Shown: positions 26,901-40,338, counted from the stretch's first letter. The stretch: DNA of 64,000 bases from Odiellus spinosus (GCA_963920705.1 OY987236.1:7240190-7304189), one strand, 5' to 3'. Notes: generated by a model not told the origin, from the letters alone. Numbers and translations: made by a program.

Positions 26901-29900
26901 TCCCCTTCATTCGAGTGTCGAGGGTATACTCGAAAAACGCTAACTCGAATTGTCTTTAAAGGGAGGCCGGATCACGCGAAAGAGATCTTCATTTTTAAAG
27001 GACGTATGAAAATGAAAATCATGTTGTTAGCAAACTTCTCGACATTTATTCCTGAAGGAGTTCGAAATCAATATTGAAAATAAACAATAATTACTGAAAT
27101 TTCTTCTTTACGGATTATAATTTAAATTATAAAAGAAGTACCAACAGTTACTCGAAATTAGGCTTAGCGCAATTTGAAATTAACTTGAGATAATTTTCAA
27201 CAAATCTTCAAGAAGTAGAATAAAATTATTATTGGTGGAAGATTTTTCAATATTGTCCAGAAGTTAAACATATTTTTAATATTTTAATTAACTAGAAGAT
27301 ATCCGGAAAAAACTGAAAAAATTCGAATAATATAACAAAGAAGCCAACATACAGGATGAAAATACATAATGTGTTTCCTATGAGCGCCTGTAGAAATGTT
27401 CCAGCCTCACAGCACCGAAGTTTACGGTGAAGCTCCCTACCAGGGACCAACTTAAAAATATACCATATTTTCCTGTTAGCCCTGATTTATGCTAAAAATA
27501 TCATTAGGCTTAAATAATCAAATTATAACATTAAAGATAAGCGTGTCCAAATAGCCCCCACCCCCTTTCGCTGTCCTAAATTTTATCAAAAAGAAAGGGG
27601 GTTTAGGAAAATGGGTTTATATGTGACATCTCCCGAACGCCATTCTTGTTTACGCAGGGGATACTAAGTCGTTAGGAAAGATGTTGGAGCCCATTAACGA
27701 CCAGACTGATATAGTGACCGATCTCCTCCACCTCTCCCCACCCCCGAAAATCCTCCACGCTTGTCCAACCAAAAAAGCTGAATGAAGCCTTGTTATTAGA
27801 AACGATGAAAGCTGCCGAGTCGGCTCTTAGAAGAGTAAAAGTAGGATATTTTAAGCAATTATTTAATCCAAAATTAGGCCCGAATAACCTTTTAAACCAT
27901 TTTGATAAACTATGGTCAAGTTCAGCCTTAAAACCAGTAGATGTTACCGTGAAAAACCGGTTCTCTTTAAAAAGTTGATTACTCCAAATATGTCGATTTT
28001 GTATTACAATTTGATCACATGACTTATTGAGTATTTATATCATTGCGTAGTTAACGTTTCCATGATAGAGAAATCAAAACATAAGTGATCGATGATTGGT
28101 CTAAGGTTCTTATTCGCGGACACAAAACCTGTTAGAAATAATTTGAAAGATACTCTGATTATTTCTTCGTGTTTTGAGTCTATTCAGTTTAGTTCCTTGC
28201 CACGATTAGGAACTAAAAGGAGCTAAGGTATATGAGTATAGGATGTTTTCAGAGTGCGTGAGAAGATAGGAAGGGTGGGCGTCAGCTGGGGTAAAAATGG
28301 GGAGGGCATCCGCCCCCCTCAGGGATAGAAAGAGAGGGCGCTCTCGAGGACGACCAGTTAACGAGATAATAAGGGCAGACTTTACTATCGTAGCTCTTTT
28401 CCTTTTTGCTCTTTTTTTTTGTGTCGCAGATTTGGTCACCATTTAGAAAGACGATATGGTTCTAAGGAGAGGGGTGGAGTGGGGATTCGAGACGTCTTTA
28501 CAGCCTGGGTGAGTCTTTCAGCGTCTACTTGAGTCAGATCATAGGCGTGATATGTCGTATGGGGAGAAAAAGAAGGCCTATTTTGTACGCCCTAATGCCA
28601 ACTGCTAGATGTTATTATACCACCCCGTGTGATATTTTTGGGCATCTCGAACGTATAGACTGTAATCTTTAGGTTAGTGTTCGATCGTGTTAACTTCAAT
28701 TACACGTCACATGATGGTGCAGTTTTATTTAATTCGTATTATTTATTTATTTTTAATTCATTTGAAACAAAATATTTTACTTTCGAAGACATATTTTGTG
28801 GCAAATCTGCTTAAAATATTGGACAATGTACTTAATATGTTTATGTAACATGGATTTATTAATGATTAATATAAAGGAGATGAACTAACCTTTAAATTTA
28901 GTCTTTGTCGAAAGGTTAACATGCACTTCCGTAAAATTTGTATACTGATTACGTGATTACATAAATGATTACGGACTTTGGTAATGTTAAATACGTATTC
29001 AGTTACGAAATCACTTTAGTGTAAAGCTACAGGGTTGTATACCGATTACGTGAAGTAATCAATCCCTGGAATGAAGTTTAAAGTTTAATACTGCTTTCAT
29101 TTGTTTATTTTTAATGAATTTAAGCCATTCAATCATTTCGGTTAAATATTGTTATATTTTATTAAATACTAACAAACAATATTTATATTTCACAGATGTC
29201 GAAAATAAAAAACACTGTCGTGGTGAAATTACTAAATCATGCGTAACATTGTCGTATATATCTTCTTACGGTAAGTTTCAAACTGACGTATATATTTCAT
29301 TGGTATCACTATTTTTGTATAGGCTTATATACTTCTAATACATTCGGCCTATTTAAGCCTACTCATATCCTTCATTTCCCCCCTCTCACTGCGGTTTGAG
29401 CAAAATAATCCCTCCTCGAAGAACGAATAGAGCTTGCTTGGCCGCGACTTCAGAGAGTGGCTCTATATTGTAAGACTGCTACGTATAGTTTCGGGCCATC
29501 TTTCTCCCGTTTTCGATCTAGAGACGGCGTCGTCCGCGGCCTTATAGAGGCTCGCGGGAGGGTTTATTTTCTCTGTCCGCTTTTTATCTTTGTTGCCTCT
29601 AAGAATCCTTAAAGAGAGAGATTGGGTCCGTTTTCTCCCGCAACATCATCCCAGATAGGGTCCATCCATCACTCCCCTTCTCGGCTCTATTCCAGCATCC
29701 TAAAGTCCGCCCTTCGCGCCCGAGAACGAAACAATGGCCGCCCCCAAACGCGAGCTAACTTGATAACGTTGACCGTACATAAGCGGGATTCTCCATACCA
29801 GAATAATCGTGGAATGGGATGTCTTACGGTAATTCTTCTCTTTGCCTGTCTTCTAGTGAAAGAAAAATGGCAAAGAGAATGACCACCGATAATAATCGTG

Positions 29901-31523
29901 GCGTAATGACAGACATATTTCAAAACTTTTTGATTTATTTTACGATGTTTATTGAAATGGCTATGAACTGTCTCGTAGCCACCAAGTTCCGTGACGTATG
30001 TTATTGACTGTTAGCTTTAAATAAGGCTTTTCAGGTGTCAATGGGAAATCCTACTAAGGATTTAAGATATCGTCCGCGAAATAAATAAATATCAGTAACT
30101 TTCTGGCGACATCTTGTTTTAAATTTCTAAATTCGAGAAGATCAGTCAAGCGCTCCAATATTTAGTTAGGTTGTCGCCGCTTCGTCTTGATTCGGGCAAA
30201 CAAGAATCGCGATGTTGGCTAACCGGAAAATCCGATAAGAAAGAGAGAGAAAGTGGTCCGAAGCCCCGAGACCATACACACGCGGCATATCCTTACTGGC
30301 AGATCTCTCGGATATATTCGCTTCACCACCGGCCAAGATATTCAGTGGCGAAAAAGACTCTTTTTAAGAGTCAAAGGGATAGGCTTAGCGGTGGAAAGAA
30401 GGGGAAAAGCTCTAGGGGAACAAATTTTCTCTACCGGTGATCGGTCAATGTCCAATATCCGGCGACCACCGAACGTTTTCGCCAATTCATTAAAAGGCTA
30501 AACTGATTCCGGCGCCTCGATCGTGTCCTTGTTAAATCTTCGGATACACTGTCTGTCTGTCTCTAGTATATACGTGTATACAACGTGACCACGTGGTTGG
30601 TTCGTTTTTGGGGGAAGAAAAACCGTGATCTTCTTTGAAATGGGCTTCGAAAATCCAGTAAATCTATTTTTACCTTTTTATTTCCTCTCTCCAATTAAAA
30701 GATAGAAGAAAAATCTTTACATATGTTTTGATTCTATAGAAGAAAAACATATAATTCATTAAATTTATGAATTTTAATCATTTTCTTGATCGAAAAATAT
30801 TTAAAAAAATGTAAAGGTATATGAAAAAACGAAGACCTCTAAATTAAGTCGAAATCAAGCAGTATCTACTCGGAGAAAATTACTGGTGACCGCTTTAAGA
30901 TGGGTCGTTATTGATTTCTCTCCGTGAATTTTAATTTATGTCCTAATGCGATTATACTTACTGTTTTTACGCATTGCCGCGTCTAAACTCAAGAAACATA
31001 CCCTCATCTTTTCTTTTTATATCTTAGTCGTAGTATGCGAGTCCCTATAGGTTTTCCCTTACATCCCAAGCTGGATTGGCACCCTTTTTATATATTTTTT
31101 TCTTCTTCTTTTTAAAAACGGCAATATTCACGGATGAATCTGCAATATTTTCGATCTGGAATTGATGTTAAAACGTCGAGGGGCTCAGACTCTTCTTTAG
31201 TTGTACGCGCCCCATCCATCTCGACAAGCGAACCCCTTTGAAAAAATTCAACACCCATATCTCCCTCTCGATCCCGAAGATAGCTGCTCTTTGAAACGTT
31301 ATTTCAACTATTCTACTATACGCTTTGTATAGAAGTATGCTTAGAAGGAGATAATAGGAGAAGGCAGACATTAATATAATAAAATATATTATGAGCCTAA
31401 TCGAAATTATAGATACTTCGCCATTTATTAAATTTAACTTTGTTAATTTTGACCTTTTTTCTCTACACTTCTATTATTTTCGCAACACTTCTATTATTTG
31501 AACATTTCAAGGCTTAATTATCA
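20935..31523. other. Long non-coding stretch
   Basis: No convincing gene. Notable content: C-rich segments near 22.5-22.75 and 23.19 kb, a GA tract at 23,697-23,722, a two-part hairpin at 26,080-26,171, and GC-rich islands near 25.1-25.4, 26.5-26.75, 28.2-28.5 and 29.4-29.8 kb. The motif TGTATACYGATTACGTGA recurs near 28,940 and 29,036. Open frames of 60-89 codons here show no domain or exon-like splice context. Confidence 0.5.
26080..26171. repeat. Two-part hairpin with UUCG-type inner loop
   Basis: CGAAAATGCGTCTGCTATT (26,080-26,098) pairs with AATAGCAGACGATTTTTCG (26,153-26,171), about 17 of 19 positions. Between them GTTTCATTCGTGAAAC forms a perfect 6-bp stem closed by TTCG, flanked by further complementary bases (ACCGTTT against AAAACGT). 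The whole is about 92 nt. It could be a structured non-coding RNA or a tiny foldback element; no promoter was identified. Confidence 0.55.
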
Positions 31524-31855
31524 TTAAAGGAGAATGTAGCGGAGAATTTTCAACGATTCATTATCGTTTAAGGTCTAATTAAAAAAATTAAAAACGAATA
31601 TTAAGCTATAAATTAATTTTTTAGCTTACTCGGAAAATAGCTAGGCTTAACAGAAATCTTTGGTGAGCCTAATTGAAAGCTTTATTGTCGGGATCGCTTC
31701 TCCCGTGATTCGCCGGAGACTCGTTAACGACTACCTGGATCATTGTTAAGCCTACTTTTCGAATAGGGTAAAAATTGATTTCAAGCTTAATATTTGTTTA
31801 CATTTTTTTACTAGTGGATTATTCCTTCGAATTCTAACTTCGAGTCTCCCTTCTA
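31524..31855. mobile_element. MITE copy 3, both ends recognisable
   Basis: The left end TTAAAGGAGAATGTAGC followed by CGATTCATTATCGTTTAA is the inverted counterpart of the right ends seen in other copies. The right end is GAGTCTCCCTTCTAA. Internally GGCTTAACAGAAATC on the left faces GTTAAGCCTAC on the right. This copy shows that the family has long terminal inverted repeats of roughly 100 bp and no coding interior. A TA at each edge fits a TA target. Confidence 0.7.
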
Positions 31856-34800
31856 AGATTATCTCCTTCTGATAAAATTTTGCAATAAAATTAACGTCAA
31901 TTCCGGTCCTTACTAAGAATGAAAATAAGTATAGAACAACAAAGGAGAAAAAAAATGTAAAGGGTGCAGGCTCGTAGGAACTTTTTCCAGAAAGGGTACA
32001 CTTTCTTTAGCCTTTAACTTTAGTGTTATTCGGAGTTCAAACCTCTCGTTCTGACAGAAGTTTTTTATATGTATATATGCGTGGAATGAAGGGGGTCGAC
32101 TTTCGTCAGCTTTTTAAATGGCGCGTGAAGGTGAGAGCGAGCGCGCGAACTTAAAGGGTGAGATAGCTCCGCGTAGTTTCCCGCATTTTTTTCCCGCCAT
32201 ATTGATGGCACTGACAAATTATTGTCACTTTTAAAGCTTCAATTTTCGCTCCCTAACTTTAACTCTTCGCTCTAATAGTCGACATCTCGCGAACCCTAGG
32301 TTTTTTTATCATCGTTTTTACGCACCCCTTTTTTGATAGTTGAATTATATTTCAACATGGATATAAATTTTAAGAGTAGGAGATAGGAATCCCATATAAA
32401 ATCATGAATCACGTCTTTTTTAATTTGTTTTAGTGGTTTTCTATGAAATTCATCGATGATTTATAGTAAATTGTAATATTATGTACTTTTTAAATTAGCA
32501 TAAATATAACATTAAACTATGACTATGGTATTAGCAGAAAGAGATAATTAGAGAAGTGAGACACTATGGTTAAAAACAACATATGTTTTTAATCATATAA
32601 ATAGTTAAACTAACTACTCTTGTTGAACGATGCCTCATTCTTTCCCAAAAACTGACTTTAAAATTCCTTATTTTGTAGTTTTTATTTCTTACTTTCGTTC
32701 CCCGAGCCCAGTTATCGAACTCCCTCTTTTTGTTAGATGATCAAGCTTCCTAGATAAGGTTTCGGATCTTTAAAAGGGGATTCACGTGTGAGGAGGGGGT
32801 AAGGGATGGCTTTTTTAAAAGTAGAGAATGTTCGAAGCATAATTAGTCTGCCATTAGCATTTTTATTGGCTAATAATCCGGGGCTCGTGCGCGGATAAAA
32901 GGGGGAGCTCATTGGATGGCCATTTTTTGACAGACAGCGCTTTAGATCCTCGCTTTAGATGAAGTTTCGACAAAAACGGGCTTCCCGCGTATACACAGAC
33001 GTCGTTTTTTATACCCCTCAATCTCCCTTTCCCCCAAGAAAGATTGGGCCCGCTTAGTCGTTAGTGAAGAAGATAACAAAAAATTGAGCCCACTAAAAAG
33101 AGGAATAAATTTTTTTAAAGAGAGCTTACCGAGAGATCCAAAAAGTTTTAAGTCGTAAAAATCAAATTCTATGAAATAATGAGGATAGAGAGATTGAAGG
33201 TTTAGCGAATCAAGCGTTAGTTTTATAGTTTTTAATTTGTTTTAAAATGAGACTAATTAACCAAAATTAGACCCTTAAAAAAGTTACAAATTTTAAGGAT
33301 GATTAAGTAAATCACTGGTCTCAATTTTTAAAAGAATTACGAACCTAATCAAAATATAGTCTGCTAAACACACCCGACGGATTAATGCATAATTTAAATT
33401 TTCTTGTGTTTAAAGAATAGTTTCATTTTAATTAATGTTTTTGCTCAGAAGTTAAATAAAATCCGTTTAAATTTAATTTCCCTTTCAAAACCGCTCCATC
33501 GATGTTTGACTCTCTTTTCTTGTGGGCCTCTTTATAGATGACCAATGAGAAAAGAATGTCTAACACCAATGGCATGGTCATCTCGTGGCCGTTATCTCTC
33601 TGAGGGGGAGGTTTTCTTGAAAATTTAAGCTCCTAAATTAATTTTATTTAACTTCATTGATTCTATCTTTTGTAAACAATGACCAACTTGTAACGCGCGT
33701 GGAGGTGAAGACATATTCTGTATATTATTTTGGTCATCAAGTGATCACATTAGTTTTTAAGTTCTATAGTTTGATGACACTGTCGCGCAACCTCTCTCTA
33801 GTAATCTAAATTTGTCAGATGTGGCATTTTTGCACTCAGTTTGGGTAGAATGCCCTTCTTTATATATATCACGATGGAACAAGGGTGAAGAGTCTCTGAA
33901 AAAAAAAAAGGTCATCGAATTTTCGGAAAAAAGGCAAGAGATAAGGGCCACGGAGCTTTTCTAAGTTCTCTTCTTCCTGAAAAACGATGGCCATTTTATA
34001 CGATCAAAATGAACTCGTAAAATTTATAACTCCCTCTAAAGAAAATGAAGATTTGATACAATTTTATTCGTAGAAATTTTTGATTACAGTATAATTTATA
34101 AGTTAATAGCGGTGGCTAGAACTTCGTACTTTATTCGTGAGAAGTTTACAATACAACAGAAGCTGGGGCGTAATAATACACAATCTTAAATTAACCTCTT
34201 CGCGGATATTATACATCCAAATGCTACTACTTTTTGACTATGAGGCTCAACATTGTGTATCAATGCGTCTCAGTTTTGACCTCATTGTAAATTTCTCTTG
34301 ATCAGTATTAATTCATGAATTTCGTGCGAGTCAGTCTTTAGAGACTCATCAGATTTAATCAGTGACTAATAGATCTAATAGCTTTTAAAATAAAACGTTT
34401 TTCCATGTTTACGATTTGAACAATCCCTAAGCCTAATTTAATTAAAAACCTGTACAAATGACAGACATTCTGCATCTATTTAAAGAACGCCTTGCTTTAG
34501 GGTTAATCGTTTTTATCCGTATGAAAATGGAGTTAGGCTTAACTGTTGCTCAAATCGCAAGTTACTTAATTAACTGTTAAATAACGACAATCTTTATTTA
34601 TAATCCAAGTTAATCGTGACTTAATTGACACATTTAATCGTTGTAGTGATTTTCCTCTGAGTTTTGGCGGGAATTTGAAACATTGTCGATGAATATCCTC
34701 CGTGTTTTCGTCAACCTCTGTTTTCACTCATTTTGGGTTGAAGCTCGAATCTCTAGTTGTTTATGTCGACGGCTACGTTTCTAGCAGCCGTCGGACTGTA

Positions 34801-37800
34801 AATATACAAAACAAGGTTCCCTCGCGAGGGGTCTGGCCCTTTTTTTTTTTTTTTTTAAACCGCGTCCTGCGAAAAGTAATCTAAGATCCCTGGGTTTATG
34901 ATTCCGGGAGGCAAAAAGAGGGGGACGCTATCATGGTTGGCGCCAAGCTGTCTGACAGAATTGGAGGTCTTTAGCCTACAGCCCTAAAATGGTATGTCTG
35001 CACCCAGCGTGGCTCACAACTGACCCAGGAAATTCCTGGTTTTATAGCGTGTGTATATCCCCGATGCATTTTTTTTAGTCCAACAGACTTGTTGGTGATA
35101 GATTTACGTTGATCTTAAAGAGTTAGTTAAGTAATTTTTCCAGTAATTATTAATATTTAGAACTAAATTTTAGTTATAATATCTGGAGCTCCATGCTGTG
35201 TTTCATTTGAATACGTTTGATAAACAATAATCCATTTCTCATTACAACTTCTCGCGCTTTAGAAAATTAAACAAAATTTCATAAAGAAATTAAAAGTAAA
35301 TAACTATTTAGAGATGGTGTCGTACTTCCGGTTGAATATCGTTTTATGCGCTTACTCTTTCGACCGCTTATCCTCTCGACAGTCGAACTTATCCGTCGAG
35401 TTTTAGTTTTGAGGCCAGATCCTTGAAAGCCATTTATTTCGGGGGTTCGGCCGGGGGATTTCCATTCGTTGGAAAAGCGATGTCGCTCGCAGTTTTAGGC
35501 TCGGAATTAGCCTATCTTCATCTGAACGGAGATTTATCAAGGAACTAAAAGGCACAAACTTCCGTCTTTATAGACTTTAAACCTCCTTTCCCACCCTCTT
35601 CTCGTTTTGGATGGTTTCAGAACTCGTTCTTCTAACTTAAAGGGCGGGTTAAAACGAAAATGAACTTATCTTGACATTTTTAGCTCCCAATATATGCCTG
35701 ACAAACTTCTAATTAACTAATCCATTGGGACGTTTCCTCGCTGGTTGATTATCCGCGTGTTTGATCTTTCCTTTCATTGGTTTCCTGATTCCAAAGATCA
35801 AACAGATGATTTCTAAATGAACAAATCACATCATCTACCTATTATCTTTGGAATAAAGAAATTGGTGAAGGGTATGATGAGACAAGCGGACGACGTTTAC
35901 CCACCTTGAGGCAAAATTTCATTACTTTAAGATCTCGTTTTCAATTCAAACCTTGGGTAGTAGTTCGATACTACTTGAAGACGATTTTTAAGAAACTTGT
36001 GTTTCCTTTTCATTCTCTCTTTAAAACACCTTATCTGTAGGTATAGAGTATAAGGGTTGGTGGGGGCGGGGCATTATCTTTGGGTGTACTTTCTTTGAGG
36101 GGTCTTCATGGCTTTATTCGCGAATGATGTAATGGTGGCTATACGATTGAGAGAAGGCAGGTTATAGAGAGGGGGGTGAATCATTCTCATTTATCCAAAT
36201 CCCTTCCCAAACGACTTTCGAGATAAAATGGCGCGTATACACTGATGTAAAAGAGAAAAAGATTGAGATTTAATGGACGATTTTGAGGTATTTTTAAGGA
36301 AGCTCTATGTGTTCTATTATCCCCGGCCCTAATTTTGTTTTTCTCTAAATCTTTTGGAAGCGACTGGAATTATATTTTAAGCTTGACAAATTAAACTCTT
36401 TATATTTCTCATTTAACTTAATCCTGTGAAAATAAACCTACAGAAAGTTATATTTAAACCAATTTAAATACGCATTTAATCGAAACACTGCATTGTCTAT
36501 GGTATACGCATATGTAATCACCCATTCCCCATTTTGGATGTGTTAGAATTACCCTAACCAAAAATATATAATAATAAATAATAAATACATTATTTATTTA
36601 TTTTTTCCCCAACTAAACAATTGGGAACTCCTTTGTCGACGGTTCTGTATCTTCTTAACCTTGCCTAATGATTTTAATTTAAGCCTTTTTTCAACATTCT
36701 TAATTAATTTTAGAGCCTAAAATCTCTCAATTATTCGAAAATAATGTTATTTTTATTTGGTTTCTTTTTTCAGACTTTAAAAACTTGAAATCCAATGAAA
36801 TCTCTGCATTCAAGCTCTGCAGGAATCTTAAAGTAAGATAGTTTTTTACGACTCAAATATTATACGAAAATCAGTTTGAATTTTCATTGACCCATTGGTT
36901 TTGCATAGTAGAGGTCAATGATGCTTTTCCTAACCTTAAGGCGAGTTTCCCAATGCCCTAATCCAACTTTTTCCTATCTACCCCATGTTCTAAGCCTATT
37001 TCATCACCGTTGAATGGGCAATAATTCAGGCTTCAAAATCGTGCAAAATTGAAATTAAGTATTATCGTATGGCTTAACACGGTTGAAAAGGTTTTTCATA
37101 ATCTAAATTCGAACTTTTTTCCTCGTATAAGCCCCAATATGGAGAAGCGAGAGGGGCTATGGGGATTAATTCTGACCCCAGTTAAATACACGAGGGGTTT
37201 GTGGGGGTCATTTGTACCTTTTGAAAAAGAGAGCCAAACCTCCGGGAGCGTTTCTTTCTTAAGACCCTTTTTAAATCGGATTTACTAAAATTGATCGATC
37301 GATGTTGAAACGTTTTTGCGCGAGTCATTTTAACGCGGCGTTTCTTCAAAAGGAAATGTTATCGGTTCCAAATATGGGAGGTTTATTGCCTGTAATATCC
37401 GCTACTTAAGCTCGGTCCCAAACCCTATTCAAGTAAACACACCCGTCGCACACTCAACTCGTTTGAAATATTGAAGATTATGATTACGTATAGAGCAGTA
37501 TCGTTTGCGTGGGGAATATACGTCACGAGTGTTCTAACCAATGAACGGTGCCCAAAAAACCAATGTTGCCTTCTTTTGAAAAGGGTTTTTATTTTTTATG
37601 AGTGTTTGTCTACATTAGTTTGTTTTTTATATCCTAAAATTCCATTTTGGAGGTCCCCTTAAAATCTCAAGTAGGCTGTAGCCTACCCTAGCCTACTGCT
37701 GGCTCTGCCACTTCCTGTAAATCCCAGGTAACCCTGCTTTGAAAAAAAAACTTCATGGTGCGCGACAGGTCTTATATTTGGTCCCTGGATCAGATCTTTG

Positions 37801-38460
37801 GGAGTTTATCTTGTAGGGAATCGGGATTAATTCTCGACACGGCAAATATATTTGTTAGAAAAGACGTTAGGCCTAATTTAATAGAATTTCATATCGAACG
37901 GAACGACAACAAAAGCTGTTTTTTTCTACTTTCTTCCATCGATCCTTATATTTCGTGTTATTTTAATATTTTTGGCTCGGGAATCGCGAAAATGTTTGAT
38001 CAAGCGTTAAAGTTTTTATCAAACATTCAAAAAAGAGTGTGTGTGTTTTTGTTTTTGACACGAAACTTTTCTCTCAAGTTTTGAAAGTTTTTTATCTATA
38101 TTTTTATTTTTTATCCCAAAAACTCTGTGACGCGGAATTTACCTTTTAAAAGTTTTCAGAGTGATCAGATTTTTCCAATACTTTGGAGACTTTTTCTTTT
38201 TTAAATACAATTCCAAAATCAAAACCGGATAGTAGAATGTAGCGTATGATCTTAGAAAACATATAGGATAACTTTATTCAAATTAGTTTTTTTTCTTTCT
38301 TGATAATATTTGATCGGTTGAAACTTAATCATCTAGGTTTTTCATATCTTTGGTACAAAATGTCTAAACTAGTTATTTAACTCAATATTCAGCGTGTACA
38401 TAGATTTCAATAAAGACGCAAAGAAAATTTGTCCCATCTTTCCCATCTTTCCTTTCATTA
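31856..38460. other. Non-coding stretch
   Basis: No convincing gene. At 34,840-34,856 there is a run of 17 T followed by a GC-richer block to about 35,060. Read on the other strand, that could be an old retroposon with a poly(A) tail, but I could not find flanking duplications. Open frames at 37,049-37,288 and 37,755-38,084 lack any recognisable domain. Confidence 0.5.
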
Positions 38461-38570
38461 CAGGGTTGCCAGGAGCTTGTGAGCAAAGTTCAGAACAGAC
38501 TAGTTCCAGAACTGAACTGGTAGCCTTTCTATCTGCTTCAATTTGCGCTCACAAGTAGTTGGCAGCACTG
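38461..38570. mobile_element. Small hAT-like inverted-repeat element
   Basis: It begins CAGGGTTGCCAGGAGCTTGTGAGC and ends with the inverse, GCTCACAAGTAGTTGGCAGCACTG. CAGGGTTGCCA-type ends are typical of hAT transposons. No 8-bp target duplication is visible, so it may be truncated or degraded. It lies 27 bp upstream of the SINE. Confidence 0.45.
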
Positions 38571-38584
38571 AGTGAACGTCACTT

Positions 38585-38597
38585 AACCCCTTTAGTG
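38585..38597 (+). repeat. Left target duplication of the SINE
   Basis: AACCCCTTTAGTG here is identical to 38,927-38,939 on the far side of the poly(A) tail. Confidence 0.9.
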
Positions 38598-38890
38598 GCC
38601 GGGAGTGGTGGCGCACTCCTGTAAACTGGCGTCTCAGTGGCAAGGTCTGGGTGTTGTCCTGCTCGAATCGCAGGTCCCTTGCCCATAGGGAGTGTTGCGA
38701 ATGGTCCGCGACGGAATGGTCCTTCCTCTTCCCCATTCCCATCTCCTTCCGTCGCGTGGGCAATTCCCAGTCCTCATCCCTGCGTAGTTACTTACCATCA
38801 CTGAGTTGCTCAAGGCCTTACGCCTTGGCGCCACACCTGGTTCGCAATCGCGGCCGCTGTCCGGGCGTAAAGACGTTACGTTACACGCCG

Positions 38891-38926
<36 letters not shown>
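38598..38926 (+). mobile_element. SINE with poly(A) tail, 7SL/Alu-like 5' end
   Basis: The element starts GCCGGGAGTGGTGGCGCACT and ends in a run of about 35 A. It is flanked by a perfect 13-bp direct repeat, the mark of LINE-driven retroposition. The first 26 bases closely resemble the start of 7SL RNA and Alu, where the Pol III A box lies. A possible B box (GCTCGAATCGC, 38,661-38,671) sits within a 5-bp stem CCTGC/GCAGG, about where Alu has its B box. After the first 27 bases the resemblance to 7SL fades, so a tRNA-derived head is a real alternative. The intact tail and duplications suggest a young insertion. Open frames across it are incidental. Confidence 0.85.
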
Positions 38927-38930
<4 letters not shown>

Positions 38931-38939
38931 CCTTTAGTG
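38927..38939 (+). repeat. Right target duplication of the SINE
   Basis: AACCCCTTTAGTG immediately follows the A tail and exactly repeats 38,585-38,597. Confidence 0.9.
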
Positions 38940-39290
38940 AAAACTATATATACGCTTAATATAATCACGTAATTATGAAGCTTCTCTAAATATTAATGAT
39001 TTTAATAAGAAATATTTGCCAAATTTACGTTAAGCGTGTTATTTTCTAATTCGAATTTGGCGCGTTTTTTAAAATTGTCAAAGAAAGCAGCCATGAACTA
39101 GCGCTCTCTATTATAGACGTACTGAAGCAAAAAATCGATATACATTTCGGTTTCCGCCCAGGCTGTCTGCTTGAATGACGGCCTTCCTAATCTTTCTCCG
39201 ATTACTCGAGTCTAAATTTTTCAGAACCTCCGATTATTTCGCGTCTCTTTATAATTTAGTTAGGATTAACTAAATTTTATTAAAGCAAAA
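38940..39290. other. Upstream region of FAHD1
   Basis: AT-rich sequence between the SINE and the FAHD1 start codon. It must contain the FAHD1 promoter and 5' UTR, but no TATA box or initiator stands out. Confidence 0.4.
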
Positions 39291-40106
39291 ATGAGACTTA
39301 GTAGGTTTTCCGAGTTTGGAAAGAAGATTGTATGCGTCGGAAAGAATTACAAGTAAGTTTAAAACGAAAAACAAAATAACTTTACAATTCACTGTTGCCA
39401 CAAGTACTAACTTGTGGCATGTAAGTATGCGGCGTGTGATGTAATAATACCTATTATTTGCAGAGATCACGCCATAGAAATGGGTGGTAAAGTTCCTGAT
39501 AAACCTATCCTTTTTATTAAACCATCTACAGCCTACCTAACCGAAGGACATAAAATTGAAGTTAGTTTATTATAAATCTTACAAACATTTAATTTAGGAA
39601 TCATTTAATATATATTTTTCCAGTTTCCCGAAGACTGTAAAGAACTTCACCACGAAGTGGAATTAGGTGTAATAATTGAACAAAAAACCAAAAATTGTCC
39701 CGCCCAAGAAGCCATGGGCCACGTCGGTGGTTTCGCAATTTGTTTGGATATGACAGCCCGAGATCTACAAGCCGCAGCCAAGAAAGAGGGGCTTCCTTGG
39801 GAAATATCTAAAGGTTTCGACACTTCCTGTCCAGTCGGATCTTTTCTCCCGAAAGATCAAATCTTGGATCCCCATAATTTAACTTTATGGTGCAAAGTCA
39901 ATGGTCAATTGAGGCAAAATGGCCAAACTTCCGACATGATCTTTCGCATTCCTCAACTCGTTAGTTACATTAGTGGATTTTTCACCCTGGAACCGGGTGA
40001 TTTGATTCTGACTGGAACCCCGGCTGGTGTTGGCCCCGTCAAATCAGGAGACGTAATCGAAGCTGGCATTGGAGATTTGACAAAAATTTCCTTCACCGTG
40101 GCTTAA
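39291..40106 (+). CDS. FAHD1: FAHD1-like acylpyruvase / oxaloacetate decarboxylase
   Basis: Three exons: 39,291-39,352, 39,464-39,560 and 39,624-40,106, giving 213 residues (the human protein is about 224). Introns are GT-AG with donors GTAAGT and GTTAGT. In the known family this mitochondrial enzyme hydrolyses acylpyruvates and decarboxylates oxaloacetate using Mg2+. The metal-binding set is visible: E64 and E66 in HHEVELG and D95 in CLDMTARD. The C-terminal signature GDLILTGTPAGVGPVK is also typical of the fumarylacetoacetase fold. The N-terminus (MRLSRFSEFGKKIVCVGKNY) aligns with the start of the vertebrate protein, which supports the chosen ATG. No long mitochondrial presequence is seen. 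Identity is certain at family level; orthology to FAHD1 rather than FAHD2 is supported by length and the N-terminal motif. Confidence 0.95.
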
Positions 40107-40332
40107 TCGAATCTTGAATTTAAGAATTGCCTTACAAATTCCTATCAAGTGCCCTATTATGTATTGAAACCATGAAAGACTGAAAACCAAAAAAAAAAAA
40201 AAATTAAAATTAATTAGGTTTTAGGAGTTAAATGCTGAATAAGATTAAGTAAGGAATAATTAAGTCAATGCAAACTATGCATTTGCCTCCTACCACTTAA
40301 AGCAGAGTAGCGGCTGAACTGTCATTTAATAT

Positions 40333-40338
40333 AATAAA
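40333..40338 (+). terminator. Candidate FAHD1 polyadenylation signal
   Basis: AATAAA lies 227 bases after the FAHD1 stop codon. It is the first canonical signal I noticed downstream; no cleavage site is demonstrated. Confidence 0.35.

Noticed and set aside
38500-38959. Several overlapping open frames around the SINE
   Set aside because: They cross the poly(A) tail and target duplication and arise from the GC-rich SINE body.
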